DNA of 64,000 bases from Streptomyces tibetensis (GTDB lineage: Bacteria > Actinomycetota > Actinomycetes > Streptomycetales > Streptomycetaceae). The notes beneath the pieces are model-generated. The model searched no databases, was not told where the DNA came from, and was given only the letters and a program-made list of their open reading frames with translations. This document shows positions 7,529 to 19,772 of this stretch, one piece after another. Location of the stretch: NCBI RefSeq assembly GCF_007655005.1, contig NZ_SZVW01000009.1:62001-126000 (forward strand). Direction: 5' to 3'. Every line of letters starts with the position of its first letter. Position 1 is the first letter of the stretch. The translations under genes and the position numbers were made by a program.

Positions 7529-9400
7529 GTGAGCGACACACAGACCCTGATCGAGAACCGTCCGCCGTCCGTGGCGGGCCTCTTCCTGGAGCGCGTGGCG
7601 GCCACGCCGGACGCCGAGGCCTATCGGTATCCGGTCCCGTCGGCGGGCCAGGGGCCGGACGACTGGAAGTCACTGACCTGGACGCAGTCCGCCGAACGGG
7701 TCTACGCCATCGCGGCGGGCCTCATCGAGCTGGGCGTGCAGCCCGAGCAGCGCGTCGCCCTCGCGGCCGGCACCAGGATCGAGTGGATCCTCGCCGACCT
7801 CGGCATCATGTGCGCCGGCGCGGCCACGACCACGGTGTACCCGCAGACCAACGCCGAGGAGTCCGCGTACATCCTGTCGGACTCCGAGAGCCGGGTGCTG
7901 ATCGCGGAGAACGCCGAGCAGCTGGCCAAGGCCCAGGAGAAGCGCGCCGAGCTGCCCGAGCTGACGCACGTCGTGGTGATCGACGGGGCCGGTGTCGAGA
8001 CCGCGGACTGGATCCTCACCCTGGACGAGCTGGAGAAGCGCGGCGCGGCCCGGCTGGAGAAGGACCCCGACCTGATCAAGGAGCGGGTCGGCGCGATCGC
8101 CAAGGACCAGCTGGCCACCCTCATCTACACCTCCGGCACCACGGGCCGCCCCAAGGGCGTGCGCCTGCCGCACGACAACTGGTCGTACATGGCGAAGGCG
8201 ATCGCCGCGACCGGGCTGATCAGCGGCGAAGACGTGCAGTACCTGTGGCTGCCCCTCGCGCACGTCTTCGGCAAGGTGCTGACCTCCGGGCAGATCGAGG
8301 TCGGGCACGTCACGGCCGTGGACGGCCGGGTCGACAAGATCATCGAGAACCTGCCGGTGGTGCAGCCGACGTACATGGCGGCCGTGCCGCGCATCTTCGA
8401 GAAGGTCTACAACGGCGTGGCGGCCAAGGCCCGCGCGGGCGGCGGCGCCAAGTACAAGATCTTCCAGTGGGCGGCCGAGGTGGCCCGCGAGTACGCCAAG
8501 GTCTCCCAGGACAACTTCCGGCGGACCGGCACCGCGTCCGTGCCGTTCGGTCTTGGCGCGAAGCACAAGGTCGCCGACGCGCTGGTGTTCGCCAAGATCA
8601 AGGAGGCGTTCGGCGGGAACCTGCGGGCGTGCGTCTCCGGTTCGGCGGCGCTGGCACCCGAGATCGGGTACTTCTTCTCCGGCGCCGGCATCCACATCCT
8701 GGAGGGCTACGGCCTGACCGAGTCCTCGGCGGCGTCCTTCGTGAACCCGGGCGAGGCCTACCGCACCGGCACGGTCGGCAAGCCGCTGCCCGGCACGGAG
8801 GTGCGGATCGCCGACGACGGGGAGATCCTGCTGCGCGGCCCGGGCATCATGGAGGGCTACCACAAGCTGCCCGAGAAGACGGCCGAGGTGCTGGAGCCGG
8901 ACGGCTGGTTCCACACCGGGGACATCGGGGAGCTGTCGCCCGACGGGTACCTGCGGATCACCGACCGCAAGAAGGACCTCATCAAGACCTCGGGCGGCAA
9001 GTACATCGCCCCGGCGGAGGTCGAGGGGCAGTTCAAGGCGGTGTGCCCGTACGTGTCCAACATCCTGGTGCACGGGGCCGACCGGAACTTCTGCACGGCG
9101 CTCATCGCGCTCGACGAGCCCGCGATCACGGAGTGGGCCAAGGAGAACGGGCTCGGGGGGAAGTCGTACGCGGAGATCGTTTCCTCACCGGTCACGGTGG
9201 AGATGGTCGACGGGTACGTGAAGCAGCTCAACGAGGGGCTTCAGCGGTGGCAGACCATCAAGAAGTTCCGGCTGCTGCCGCGGGATCTGGACGTCGAGCA
9301 TGGTGAGATCACGCCGAGTCTGAAGCTGAAGCGGCCCGTGGTGGAGCGGGAGTACAAGCATCTGATCGACGAGATGTACGACGGGGTTCGCGAGGCGTAG
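7529..9400 (+). CDS. Long-chain fatty-acid-CoA ligase (AMP-binding enzyme)
   Basis: A 623-residue ANL-superfamily enzyme that activates fatty acids to acyl-CoA through an acyl-adenylate. Visible motifs are YTSGTTGRPKGV (P-loop-like A3, about residues 200-211), GYGLTESSA (A5), DGWFHTGDIG (A7) and TDRKKDLIKTSGGKYIAP (A8 hinge); the catalytic lysine region is near the C-terminus (ITPSLKLKRP). It resembles the FadD15 type. The GTG start has GGAGG 5 bases upstream. It is probably cytosolic or loosely membrane-associated and stands as its own transcription unit. Confidence 0.93.
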   Translation: MSDTQTLIENRPPSVAGLFLERVAATPDAEAYRYPVPSAGQGPDDWKSLTWTQSAERVYAIAAGLIELGVQPEQRVALAAGTRIEWILADLGIMCAGAATTTVYPQTNAEESAYILSDSESRVLIAENAEQLAKAQEKRAELPELTHVVVIDGAGVETADWILTLDELEKRGAARLEKDPDLIKERVGAIAKDQLATLIYTSGTTGRPKGVRLPHDNWSYMAKAIAATGLISGEDVQYLWLPLAHVFGKVLTSGQIEVGHVTAVDGRVDKIIENLPVVQPTYMAAVPRIFEKVYNGVAAKARAGGGAKYKIFQWAAEVAREYAKVSQDNFRRTGTASVPFGLGAKHKVADALVFAKIKEAFGGNLRACVSGSAALAPEIGYFFSGAGIHILEGYGLTESSAASFVNPGEAYRTGTVGKPLPGTEVRIADDGEILLRGPGIMEGYHKLPEKTAEVLEPDGWFHTGDIGELSPDGYLRITDRKKDLIKTSGGKYIAPAEVEGQFKAVCPYVSNILVHGADRNFCTALIALDEPAITEWAKENGLGGKSYAEIVSSPVTVEMVDGYVKQLNEGLQRWQTIKKFRLLPRDLDVEHGEITPSLKLKRPVVEREYKHLIDEMYDGVREA

Positions 9401-9426
9401 GGGGCGGTGCGGGAGCGCGGGCGACT

Positions 9427-9494
9427 GCGGGTTTTGTTCGTGGTTTGCTCGCGCCCACGCGGCGGAGCCGCACATCGATACAGCCCCGCGCCCC
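9427..9494 (+). repeat. Dispersed palindromic element A, copy 1
   Basis: This stretch (core cgcggcggagccgcacatcg, then acagccccgcgcccct) recurs in reverse orientation at 29404-29472 and in degraded form near 44401-44448. It fills the gap between two convergent genes and stops at the stop codon of the CheY-like regulator. From familiarity, such elements are common in Streptomyces intergenic DNA. Confidence 0.85.
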
Positions 9495-9961
9495 TCAGGT
9501 ACCTTCATCCACTCTGCGTCTCAGCTCCTGGATCTCCGTCCTCAGGCGTTCCACCTCTCTTCCCTTGCGGTAGAGGTCCAGGAAGACGCTGACCTTCGCC
9601 CTGAGGACCCACGGGTCGAACGGTTTGGTCACGTAGTCGGCGGCGCCGGTCGCGTAGCCGAGGAAGGCGTAGCCCGCGTCGTCGTCCGCGCCGGTGAGGA
9701 AGATGATCGGGACGTCCCGGGTCTGGTCGAGGCGTTTGATGTGGGCGGCCGTCTCGAAGCCGTCCATGCCGGGCATGCGGATGTCGAGCAGGACCAGGGC
9801 GATCGGCTGCCGCAGCAGGGCCTTCATCGCCTCCTCGCCCGAACGGGCGCGCAGCAGCGGCTCGTTGAGGGAGGCGAGGACGGCCTCCAGGGCGGTCAGG
9901 TTGTCCTCCATGTCGTCGACCAGGAGGATTCCGGCGCGCTCGGGGTGGGTGGGCGTGCTGC

Positions 9962-9965
<4 letters not shown>
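9495..9965 (-). CDS. CheY-like response regulator with C-terminal coiled coil
   Basis: A 156-residue protein made of one receiver domain (residues about 12-130) and a short charged helix (VERLRTEIQELRRRVDE) that could form a coiled coil. The phosphoacceptor is Asp61 in LVLLDIRMPGMDGF, the acidic pair is DDMED, and the conserved Thr and Lys lie in FLTGADDD and YVTKPFDP. There is no output domain. Its ATG overlaps the stop of the hybrid kinase gene in an ATGA arrangement, so the two are translationally coupled and probably work in one phosphorelay. Confidence 0.93.
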
Positions 9966-13849
<3,884 letters not shown>

Positions 13850-13998
13850 GGTGTTGACCGTCAGCTCCCGCCGAGGTTGCCCTCCGTGCCGACCTCGCGG
13901 GCGACGCGGGTGACCTCGTCGGCGAAGGCCGACAGCTGGTCGACCATGGTGTTGACCGTCAGCTTCAGTTCCAGCAGCTCACCGGTCGCCTCCACCGG
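13850..13998 (-). other. Double lesion in the HAMP array: 1-base insertion plus repeat deletion
   Basis: Read on the minus strand, one extra G (accGgtgg instead of accgtgg, near 13996) throws the upstream frame into the TGA at 13979-13981. The shifted frame continues as a normal HAMP unit (VEATGELLELKLTVNTMVDQ and on) until GNLGG. There the DNA jumps straight to another copy of ctgacggtcaacaccatggt, which returns the reading to the original frame. So the rest of a unit is missing and one stop remains between two correct frames. It could be a real deletion or a repeat assembly error. Confidence 0.75.
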
Positions 13999-14692
13999 TC
14001 ACCGTTCGGGTCAGGTCGCCGCGGGCCACCGCGGTCGTCACCGCCGCGATGTCCCGGACCTGAGCCGTCAGCCGGGACGCCATCGTGTTGACGGCCTCCG
14101 TCACGTCCCGCCAACTGCCCGACAGGCCCTGCACCTTGGCCCGTCCGCCGAGCCGGCCCTCGGTGCCCACCTCGCGGGCCACCCGCGTCACCTCGCCGGT
14201 GAACAGGGACAGCTGGTCCACCATCTTGTTCACGGCCCGGCCCAGGCGCCGCAGATCGCCGCGCAACTGCCGCGTCCCGTCGTGCAGATCGACCCGCTGG
14301 GTGAGGTCGCCGCCGGCCACCGCGTCCAGCACACGCGTGGCGTTCGCCGCCGGGGCGACCAGGGCGTCGAGCAACTGGTTCACGTCGTTGACCCGGGACG
14401 TCCACAAGCCCTGGCCCGGGCTGGCCGAGAGCCGCTCGTCGAGCCGGCCGTGCCGCACCAGTTCCCGTCGGACGCGCTGCACCTCGACGGTGAAGTGGAC
14501 GCTGCGGTCCATGATCTGGTTGTGGACGGCGGTCAGTTCGGCCACCATGCCGTGGCCTGATTCCGGCACCTTGGTGAAGTCGCCGTCGCGGGCGGCGGTC
14601 ATGGCGGCGAGCAGGGGGCGCAGATCGGATGCACGAATCTGACCGTCTTCGTGCCGGTCTTCGACCACAGGAGTAGCACTGTTCTCACTCAT
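13979..14692 (-). CDS. N-terminal fragment of the multi-HAMP hybrid kinase
   Basis: A 237-residue frame starting MSENSATPVVEDRHEDG. It holds the kinase N-terminus: a divergent HAMP-like unit (LLAAMTAARDGDFTKVPE), a linker with VDLHDGTRQLRGDLRRLG, and one typical unit (MVDQLSLFTGEVTRVAREV). It ends in GGGDR at a premature stop. It contains no catalytic domain, and it is in the same frame as the downstream kinase, so it is best seen as the broken 5' part of one gene of about 4.7 kb. The gene is divergent from the SpoIIE-type phosphatase gene, with about 100 bases between the starts. Confidence 0.7.
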   Translation of the reverse strand: MSENSATPVVEDRHEDGQIRASDLRPLLAAMTAARDGDFTKVPESGHGMVAELTAVHNQIMDRSVHFTVEVQRVRRELVRHGRLDERLSASPGQGLWTSRVNDVNQLLDALVAPAANATRVLDAVAGGDLTQRVDLHDGTRQLRGDLRRLGRAVNKMVDQLSLFTGEVTRVAREVGTEGRLGGRAKVQGLSGSWRDVTEAVNTMASRLTAQVRDIAAVTTAVARGDLTRTVTGGGDR

Positions 14693-14794
14693 GGCGGCCC
14701 ACTTCGGTAACTCGACGCTTATGGGCGTGGCCAGTCTGTCACTCTGTCGGCATCGACTGTGGCGTATTCGTACGAACTGCCCGGGGAGCTGTCC

Positions 14795-17308
14795 ATGGGG
14801 GCCATTCCGACGCAACGGGAGACCGCATCCCGTGCCTCAGAAGCGCCTGCACCTGCTTGGGAGACGCCCGTGCCCGTCCAGGAGGGGCCAGTTCCCGTCC
14901 AGGAGGGGCCCGTTTCCGAGGAGCCCGCACCGTCCGCGGAGGGGATGACACCCCCCGCCGGGGCGCTCGCCTCCGACACACGCGCGCCCGCCTGCGCGGC
15001 GCCCGGGCCCGCCGCCGAGGCGCCCGCACCGGAGCGCGCGCGGGCGCACACGACCCTGCCCGGCAGTTCCCTCGCCCCGGGCGCCGCCCGCGCCCTGGTG
15101 CGCGAGGCTCTCGCCGAGTGGACCGGGCTCGCACTGCCCGGCGCCGAGCACCTCGGCGACCGCCTCGCCGACGACGCCACGCTCGTCGTCAGCGAACTCG
15201 TCACCAACGCCGTGGTGCACGCCGGCACCGACGTTCAGATGGAGTTCCGGCTGGAAGGCGGCGCGGGCGGCGCCCCGGACACGGCCGTCGTCGTCGAGGT
15301 CTCCGACCACCACCCCTCCCGCGCCCCGCGCGGCGGCGAGCCGGAGACGCCGGACGACACCCCCGAGTGCGGGCGTGGCCTGCGGCTCGTCGCCGCGCTC
15401 TCCGAGGCGTGGGGGGTCACGTACCGCACGGGCCGCAAGACCGTGTGGGCCCGGCTGCCCGCCGGCGGCTGTGCGGCGGGCGAGCAGATCGAGGCGTACG
15501 CCGGGGAGCACGCGCTGGCGCGCGGACTGCGGGTGGCGGAGATCCTGGCACCCGAACCACGCCCGGGTGAGGAGGCGGACGAGCCCCTGCGGCCGAGGGG
15601 CGACGGCGGAGACCTGTGGGACTCGCGTGAGCACCCAGAGCCATGGGGCTCACGAGTCGGCGAAGACGCATGGGGCTCGCGGGGCGAGGGCGGCACGGGG
15701 CCGTGGGACCCGTCACGGGGCGAGGGCGGCACGGGGCCGTGGGACCTGTCACGGGGCGAAGGCGGTACGGAACCGTGGGACCCGTCACGGGGCGAAGGCG
15801 GCACGGAACCGTGGGACCGGCGCCAGGACGGGCAGAACCCGGATCGTGGCGGAGAGGCGCGGCCCCGGCCCGGCTCACGGGAAACTCGTGACCTGCGCGA
15901 CTGGAACGACCTGCGGGACTGGCGGGACCGGCACGAGAACCGCGACGGACGGAACGGGCCCGACGGCGCCTGGCTCGGCCGCGGCGCCCTGTCCTTCCTC
16001 GCCGAGGCCTCCGACCTGCTCGCCGGACAGCTCGACGAGGACCTCGTCGCGGCCCTCGCCGGACAGCTGATCGTGCCCCGCCTGGCCGACTGGTGCGCGG
16101 TGTGGCTGGAGGACGAGGCCACCGCCGGCGGCTGGAGCGGCGGAGCAGGCCTGGGCGGACCACGCCTCGCCCGGGTCTGGCACGGCAGCGAGAACCGTAT
16201 CGAGGAGCTGCGCCGCGCCCTGGAGAAGGACCCGCCGCAGCCGTTCGACCCGTTGGGCGGGTCCCTGTTCGAGCGCGGCCGGGACCAGGGCGGATCCGGG
16301 CCCGTCGACTGCCCCTGGCCGGGCGAGGCGCTCGGAGACGGTGAGCCCGGTTCGGCCCTCGCCTACCGCCTGGTCGCCGGGGGACGCCCGCTGGGCACCC
16401 TCGTCATCGGGCGGTCCGGACCGGCCGGCTTCCCCGACGAGATCACCGGCCTCGTCGAGGACCTCAGCCGCCGGGTGGCCCTCGCCATCGGCGCCGCCCG
16501 CCAGTACGCCCGGCAGGCCACCATCAGCGCCGTGCTCCAGCGCGGGCTGCTGCCCGGTGCCGTGGCCGAGATCCCCGGCGTGCGCAGCGCCCTCGTCTAC
16601 GAGCCGTGCGACAAGGGCGGTCCCAGCGGCGACTTCTACGACCTGTTCCCGGCCGGCGACGGCCGCTGGTGCTTCGCCGTCGGCGACGTCCAGGGCAAGG
16701 GCCCCGAGGCGGCCGTCGTGATCGGCCTGGCCCGGCCCTGGCTGCGGCTGCTGGCCCGCGAGGGCTACCGGGTCGCCGACGTACTCGACCGCCTCAACCA
16801 GCTCCTGCTCGACGACGCCACGGAGGCCGCCGACGCGGCCGCCCGGGCGCTCGTCGCCGCGGGCGCGCGACCGACCCCGCCCGGCGACGGTCCCCAGACT
16901 CGCTTCCTGTCCCTGCTCTACGGCGAGCTCGTCCCCTTCGAGGGTGGTGTCCGCTGCACCGTCGCCTCCGCCGGGCACCCACTGCCCCTGGTGCTCGGGG
17001 CGGGCGGCGAGGTCCACACGGCCGCGCAGCCCCAGACCCTCCTCGGCGTCGTCGAGGACGCCACCTACACCAGCGACACCTTCGAGCTGCGGTCCGGCGA
17101 CACCCTGCTGTGCGTCACCGACGGAGTGACCGAGCGCCGCTCGGGCTCCCGCCAGTTCGACGACGGTGACGGGCTCGCGGCGGCGCTGGCCGGGTGCGCC
17201 GGGCTGGACGCGGAGCTGATAGCCGAGCGGATCAAGCGGCTGGTGCACGAGTTCGGGGCGCGGCCCCCGGCGGACGATCTGGCGCTGCTGGTGCTCCAGG
17301 CGGACTGA
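14795..17308 (+). CDS. SpoIIE-type PP2C phosphatase with N-terminal anti-sigma-like ATPase and GAF domains
   Basis: An 837-residue protein. After a disordered Pro/Ala-rich start, residues about 85-220 form an RsbW-like ATPase domain (N-box ELVTNAVVHA, G2 GRGLRLVAALSEAWG). Four 12-residue repeats follow, then a GAF domain (about 395-570) and a SpoIIE/PP2C domain (about 575-837) with SGDFYDLF, VGDVQGKGPEAA and VTDGVTE carrying the metal-binding aspartates. Such proteins control sigma factors by switching anti-anti-sigma phosphorylation; no target is adjacent. The ATG is chosen for GGGAG 7 bases upstream; the GTG at 14759 has none. It is divergent from the HAMP kinase. Confidence 0.9.
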   Translation: MGAIPTQRETASRASEAPAPAWETPVPVQEGPVPVQEGPVSEEPAPSAEGMTPPAGALASDTRAPACAAPGPAAEAPAPERARAHTTLPGSSLAPGAARALVREALAEWTGLALPGAEHLGDRLADDATLVVSELVTNAVVHAGTDVQMEFRLEGGAGGAPDTAVVVEVSDHHPSRAPRGGEPETPDDTPECGRGLRLVAALSEAWGVTYRTGRKTVWARLPAGGCAAGEQIEAYAGEHALARGLRVAEILAPEPRPGEEADEPLRPRGDGGDLWDSREHPEPWGSRVGEDAWGSRGEGGTGPWDPSRGEGGTGPWDLSRGEGGTEPWDPSRGEGGTEPWDRRQDGQNPDRGGEARPRPGSRETRDLRDWNDLRDWRDRHENRDGRNGPDGAWLGRGALSFLAEASDLLAGQLDEDLVAALAGQLIVPRLADWCAVWLEDEATAGGWSGGAGLGGPRLARVWHGSENRIEELRRALEKDPPQPFDPLGGSLFERGRDQGGSGPVDCPWPGEALGDGEPGSALAYRLVAGGRPLGTLVIGRSGPAGFPDEITGLVEDLSRRVALAIGAARQYARQATISAVLQRGLLPGAVAEIPGVRSALVYEPCDKGGPSGDFYDLFPAGDGRWCFAVGDVQGKGPEAAVVIGLARPWLRLLAREGYRVADVLDRLNQLLLDDATEAADAAARALVAAGARPTPPGDGPQTRFLSLLYGELVPFEGGVRCTVASAGHPLPLVLGAGGEVHTAAQPQTLLGVVEDATYTSDTFELRSGDTLLCVTDGVTERRSGSRQFDDGDGLAAALAGCAGLDAELIAERIKRLVHEFGARPPADDLALLVLQAD
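15683..15826 (+). repeat. Four in-frame 36-bp repeats inside the phosphatase gene
   Basis: Four consecutive units encode GEGGTGPWDPSR, GEGGTGPWDLSR, GEGGTEPWDPSR and GEGGTEPWDRRQ. Upstream (WDSREHPEPWGSR, WGSR) and downstream there are looser versions. The repeat is in the linker between the ATPase and GAF domains, so copy number can change without breaking the frame. Confidence 0.9.
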
Positions 17309-17335
17309 CCGCCCGGGTGCTGGACAATGGAGGGC

Positions 17336-18568
17336 ATGCCTTCCGCACTCCCCGACGGCGAGCCCGTCCCCGATGACGGCGCGCTGCCCGCGTCCGCCCT
17401 CGCCGGGGCCGCCGATCGCCCGCTCGGGTTCTACCTGCACGTCCCGTACTGCGCGACCCGCTGCGGCTACTGCGATTTCAACACGTACACCGCCACCGAG
17501 CTGCGCGGCACCGGCGGCGTGCTCGCGTCCCGCGACAACTACGCCGAGACGCTGGCCGACGAGATCCGGCTGGCGCGCAAGGTGCTAAAGGACGATCCGC
17601 GGCCGGTGCGGACGGTGTTCGTGGGCGGCGGCACGCCCACGCTGCTGGACGCCGGTGACCTCGTACGGATGCTGAAGGCCGTGCGGGACGAGTTCGGGCT
17701 GGCGGAGGACGCCGAGGTCACGACCGAGGCGAACCCGGAGTCGGTCGATCCCGCGTACCTGGCCGCCCTGCGCGAGGGGGGCTTCAACCGGATCTCCTTC
17801 GGGATGCAGAGCGCCCGGCAGCACGTGCTGAAGGTGCTGGACCGCACCCACACGCCCGGGCGGCCCGAGGCGTGTGTGGCGGAGGCCAGGGCGGCCGGGT
17901 TCGACCATGTGAACCTCGACCTGATCTACGGCACGCCGGGGGAGTCCGACGACGACTGGCGGGCGTCGCTGGACGCGGTGCTGGGCGCCGGGCCGGATCA
18001 CGTCAGCGCCTACGCCCTGATCGTCGAGGAGGGCACGCAGCTCGCCCGTCGTATCCGTCGGGGCGAGGTGCCGATGACCGACGACGACGTGCATGCCGAC
18101 CGTTACCTGATCGCGGACGAGGTGCTCTCGGGCGCCGGCTTCGAGTGGTACGAGGTGTCGAACTGGGCGACCTCGCGGGCCGGGCGGTGCCTGCACAACG
18201 AGCTGTACTGGCGGGGGGCCGACTGGTGGGGGGCCGGGCCCGGTGCGCACAGCCATGTGGGCGGGGTGCGGTGGTGGAACGTCAAGCATCCGGGGGCGTA
18301 CGCGGCCGCGCTGGCGGCGGGGCGGTCGCCGGGGGCCGGGCGTGAGGTGCTGTCCGATGAGGACCGGAGGGTCGAGCGGATTCTGCTGGAGCTTCGGCTG
18401 CGGGAGGGGGTGCCGTTGTCGCTGTTGCGGGAGGAGGGGCTGGCTGCCTCGCGCAAGGCCTTGTCGGACGGACTGCTCCAGGAAGCTTCGTACGAGGAGG
18501 GGCGGGCGGTGCTGACGTTGCGAGGGCGGTTGCTGGCGGACGGGGTCGTTCGGGACCTCGTGGACTGA
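17336..18568 (+). CDS. hemW: HemW-type radical SAM protein (coproporphyrinogen-III-oxidase-like)
   Basis: A 410-residue radical SAM protein. The [4Fe-4S] motif is CATRCGYCDF (CX3CX2C), followed by VGGGTPTLL and a C-terminal HemN-like domain (YEVSNWA, HNELYWRG, GPGAHSH). HemW proteins carry heme to target proteins; they are often annotated as HemN but lack decarboxylase activity. In actinomycetes the gene usually sits close to hrcA-dnaJ, as here. The ATG has GGAGGG immediately upstream with very short spacing; an ATG at 17327 is an alternative that adds three residues. Confidence 0.92.
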   Translation: MPSALPDGEPVPDDGALPASALAGAADRPLGFYLHVPYCATRCGYCDFNTYTATELRGTGGVLASRDNYAETLADEIRLARKVLKDDPRPVRTVFVGGGTPTLLDAGDLVRMLKAVRDEFGLAEDAEVTTEANPESVDPAYLAALREGGFNRISFGMQSARQHVLKVLDRTHTPGRPEACVAEARAAGFDHVNLDLIYGTPGESDDDWRASLDAVLGAGPDHVSAYALIVEEGTQLARRIRRGEVPMTDDDVHADRYLIADEVLSGAGFEWYEVSNWATSRAGRCLHNELYWRGADWWGAGPGAHSHVGGVRWWNVKHPGAYAAALAAGRSPGAGREVLSDEDRRVERILLELRLREGVPLSLLREEGLAASRKALSDGLLQEASYEEGRAVLTLRGRLLADGVVRDLVD

Positions 18569-18619
18569 GGTGCTCGGCGTTCGTGCTGGGGACGGGTGGG
18601 TCCGCGGCCCGGCGTAGCG

Positions 18620-18669
18620 GGGTGCCTTCCCCAAGCTCTCGGCTTCGCTCGAGCAGGGGGGACCCCCAC
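18620..18669 (+). repeat. Dispersed element B, copy 1 (hairpin-forming)
   Basis: The stretch contains ggtgccttccccaagctctc followed by ggcttcgctcgagc and aggggggaccccca. CCCC and GCTC on the left can pair with GAGC and GGGG on the right around a GCTT loop. A copy in reverse orientation lies inside the tricorn protease gene at 26764-26808. From familiarity, this sequence is a common repeat of Streptomyces intergenic regions. Confidence 0.8.
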
Positions 18670-18700
18670 GCCCACCCGTGCCGCCCTCAGCGGCACGCAT

Positions 18701-18935
18701 GCCCGCAGCTGGGCGGCTGCGCATGCCCGTGGCTGGGTGGCTGGGCATGCCCGCAGCTGGGCTGCGCGGGCCCGTAGCTGGGTGGCTGCGTGTGCCTGTG
18801 GCTGGGTGGCTGGGCACGCCTGTAGCCGGGTGGCTGCGCGGGCCCGCAGAGGGGCGGCTGCGCATGCCCGTGGCTGGGTGGTTGCGCGCGGCCGCTGCTG
18901 AGCAGTTGTGCTGCTGGGTTGCTGCGCGGGCCCGT
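18701..18935. repeat. 24-bp tandem repeat array (about 10 units) downstream of hemW
   Basis: The unit starts gcccgtggctgggtggctgc followed by gcat. Units begin at 18701, 18725, 18749, 18770, 18794, 18818, 18842 and 18866, so the spacing is 24 bp apart from one of 21, and the array then decays. It lies between two convergent genes, and I see no gene in it, although one strand is open because 24 is a multiple of 3. Confidence 0.85.
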
Positions 18936-18937
18936 AG

Positions 18938-19741
18938 TCAGGGTGCTGTCACGAAGTCGATCAGTTCTTCCACCCGGCCCAGCAGCTCCGGCTCCAGGTC
19001 CTTGTACGAGTGGACGCCCGACAGGATCCGCTGCCAGGCCGCGCCCGTGTTGTCCGGCCAGCCCAGGGCCCTGCACACCCCTGTCTTCCAGTCCTGGCCG
19101 CGCGGGATCCGGGGCCAGGACCCGATGCCCAGGGACGACGGTTTCACCGCCTCCCAGATGTCGATGTACGGGTGGCCCACGACCAGGGCGTGCTCGCTCG
19201 TCACCGACCGGGCGATGCGCCACTCCTTGCTGCCCGGGACCAGGTGGTCGACCAGGACGCCGAGGCGCGCGTCGGGCCCGGGGGCGAACTCCGTGACGAT
19301 CGACGGCAGGTCGTCGACGCCCTCCAGGTACTCCACGACCACGCCCTCGATGCGCAGGTCGTCGCCCCACACCTTCTCGACCAGCTCGGCGTCGTGGCGG
19401 CCCTCGACGTAGATGCGGCCGGCGCGGGCCACGCGGGCGCGTGCGCCGGGGACGGCGACGGACCCCGAGGCCGTACGGGTGGGACGTGCCGGGCCGCCGG
19501 GAGCGGGGCGGACGAGGGTCACCACCCTGCCCTCCAGGAGGAAGCCGCGCGGTTCCATCGGGAACACCCGGTGCTTGCCGAAGCGGTCCTCCAGCGTCAC
19601 CGTGCCCGCCTCGCAGCGGATCACCGCACCGCAGAAACCGGTCCCCGACTCCTCCACCACCAGGCCCGGCTCCGCCGCGACCTCGGGCACCGGCTTCGGC
19701 TTCTTCCACGGCGGGGTCAGATCGGCGGAGTACTGGCGCAT
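18938..19741 (-). CDS. DUF3097 domain-containing protein
   Basis: A 267-residue actinomycete protein of the DUF3097 family. It starts MRQYSADLTPPWKKPKPVPE, as is characteristic, and contains RIYVEGRHDAELVEKVWGDDLR and LGVLVDHLVPGSKE, which look like the acidic motifs of a Toprim-like fold. The catalytic reaction is unknown; the Toprim link is an inference. The start is the first ATG in frame. It is convergent with hemW across the 24-bp repeat array, and the metallo-hydrolase gene starts upstream on the same strand with a 31-base gap, so the two may form an operon. Confidence 0.88.
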   Translation of the reverse strand: MRQYSADLTPPWKKPKPVPEVAAEPGLVVEESGTGFCGAVIRCEAGTVTLEDRFGKHRVFPMEPRGFLLEGRVVTLVRPAPGGPARPTRTASGSVAVPGARARVARAGRIYVEGRHDAELVEKVWGDDLRIEGVVVEYLEGVDDLPSIVTEFAPGPDARLGVLVDHLVPGSKEWRIARSVTSEHALVVGHPYIDIWEAVKPSSLGIGSWPRIPRGQDWKTGVCRALGWPDNTGAAWQRILSGVHSYKDLEPELLGRVEELIDFVTAP

Positions 19742-19772
19742 TCGAATGACGATAGGAGAAGGCGGACGGCGA

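Noticed and set aside
18583..18901. Small proteins encoded in the repeat array after hemW
   Set aside because: They consist only of the 8-residue translation of the 24-bp repeat, with no ribosome site or family match.
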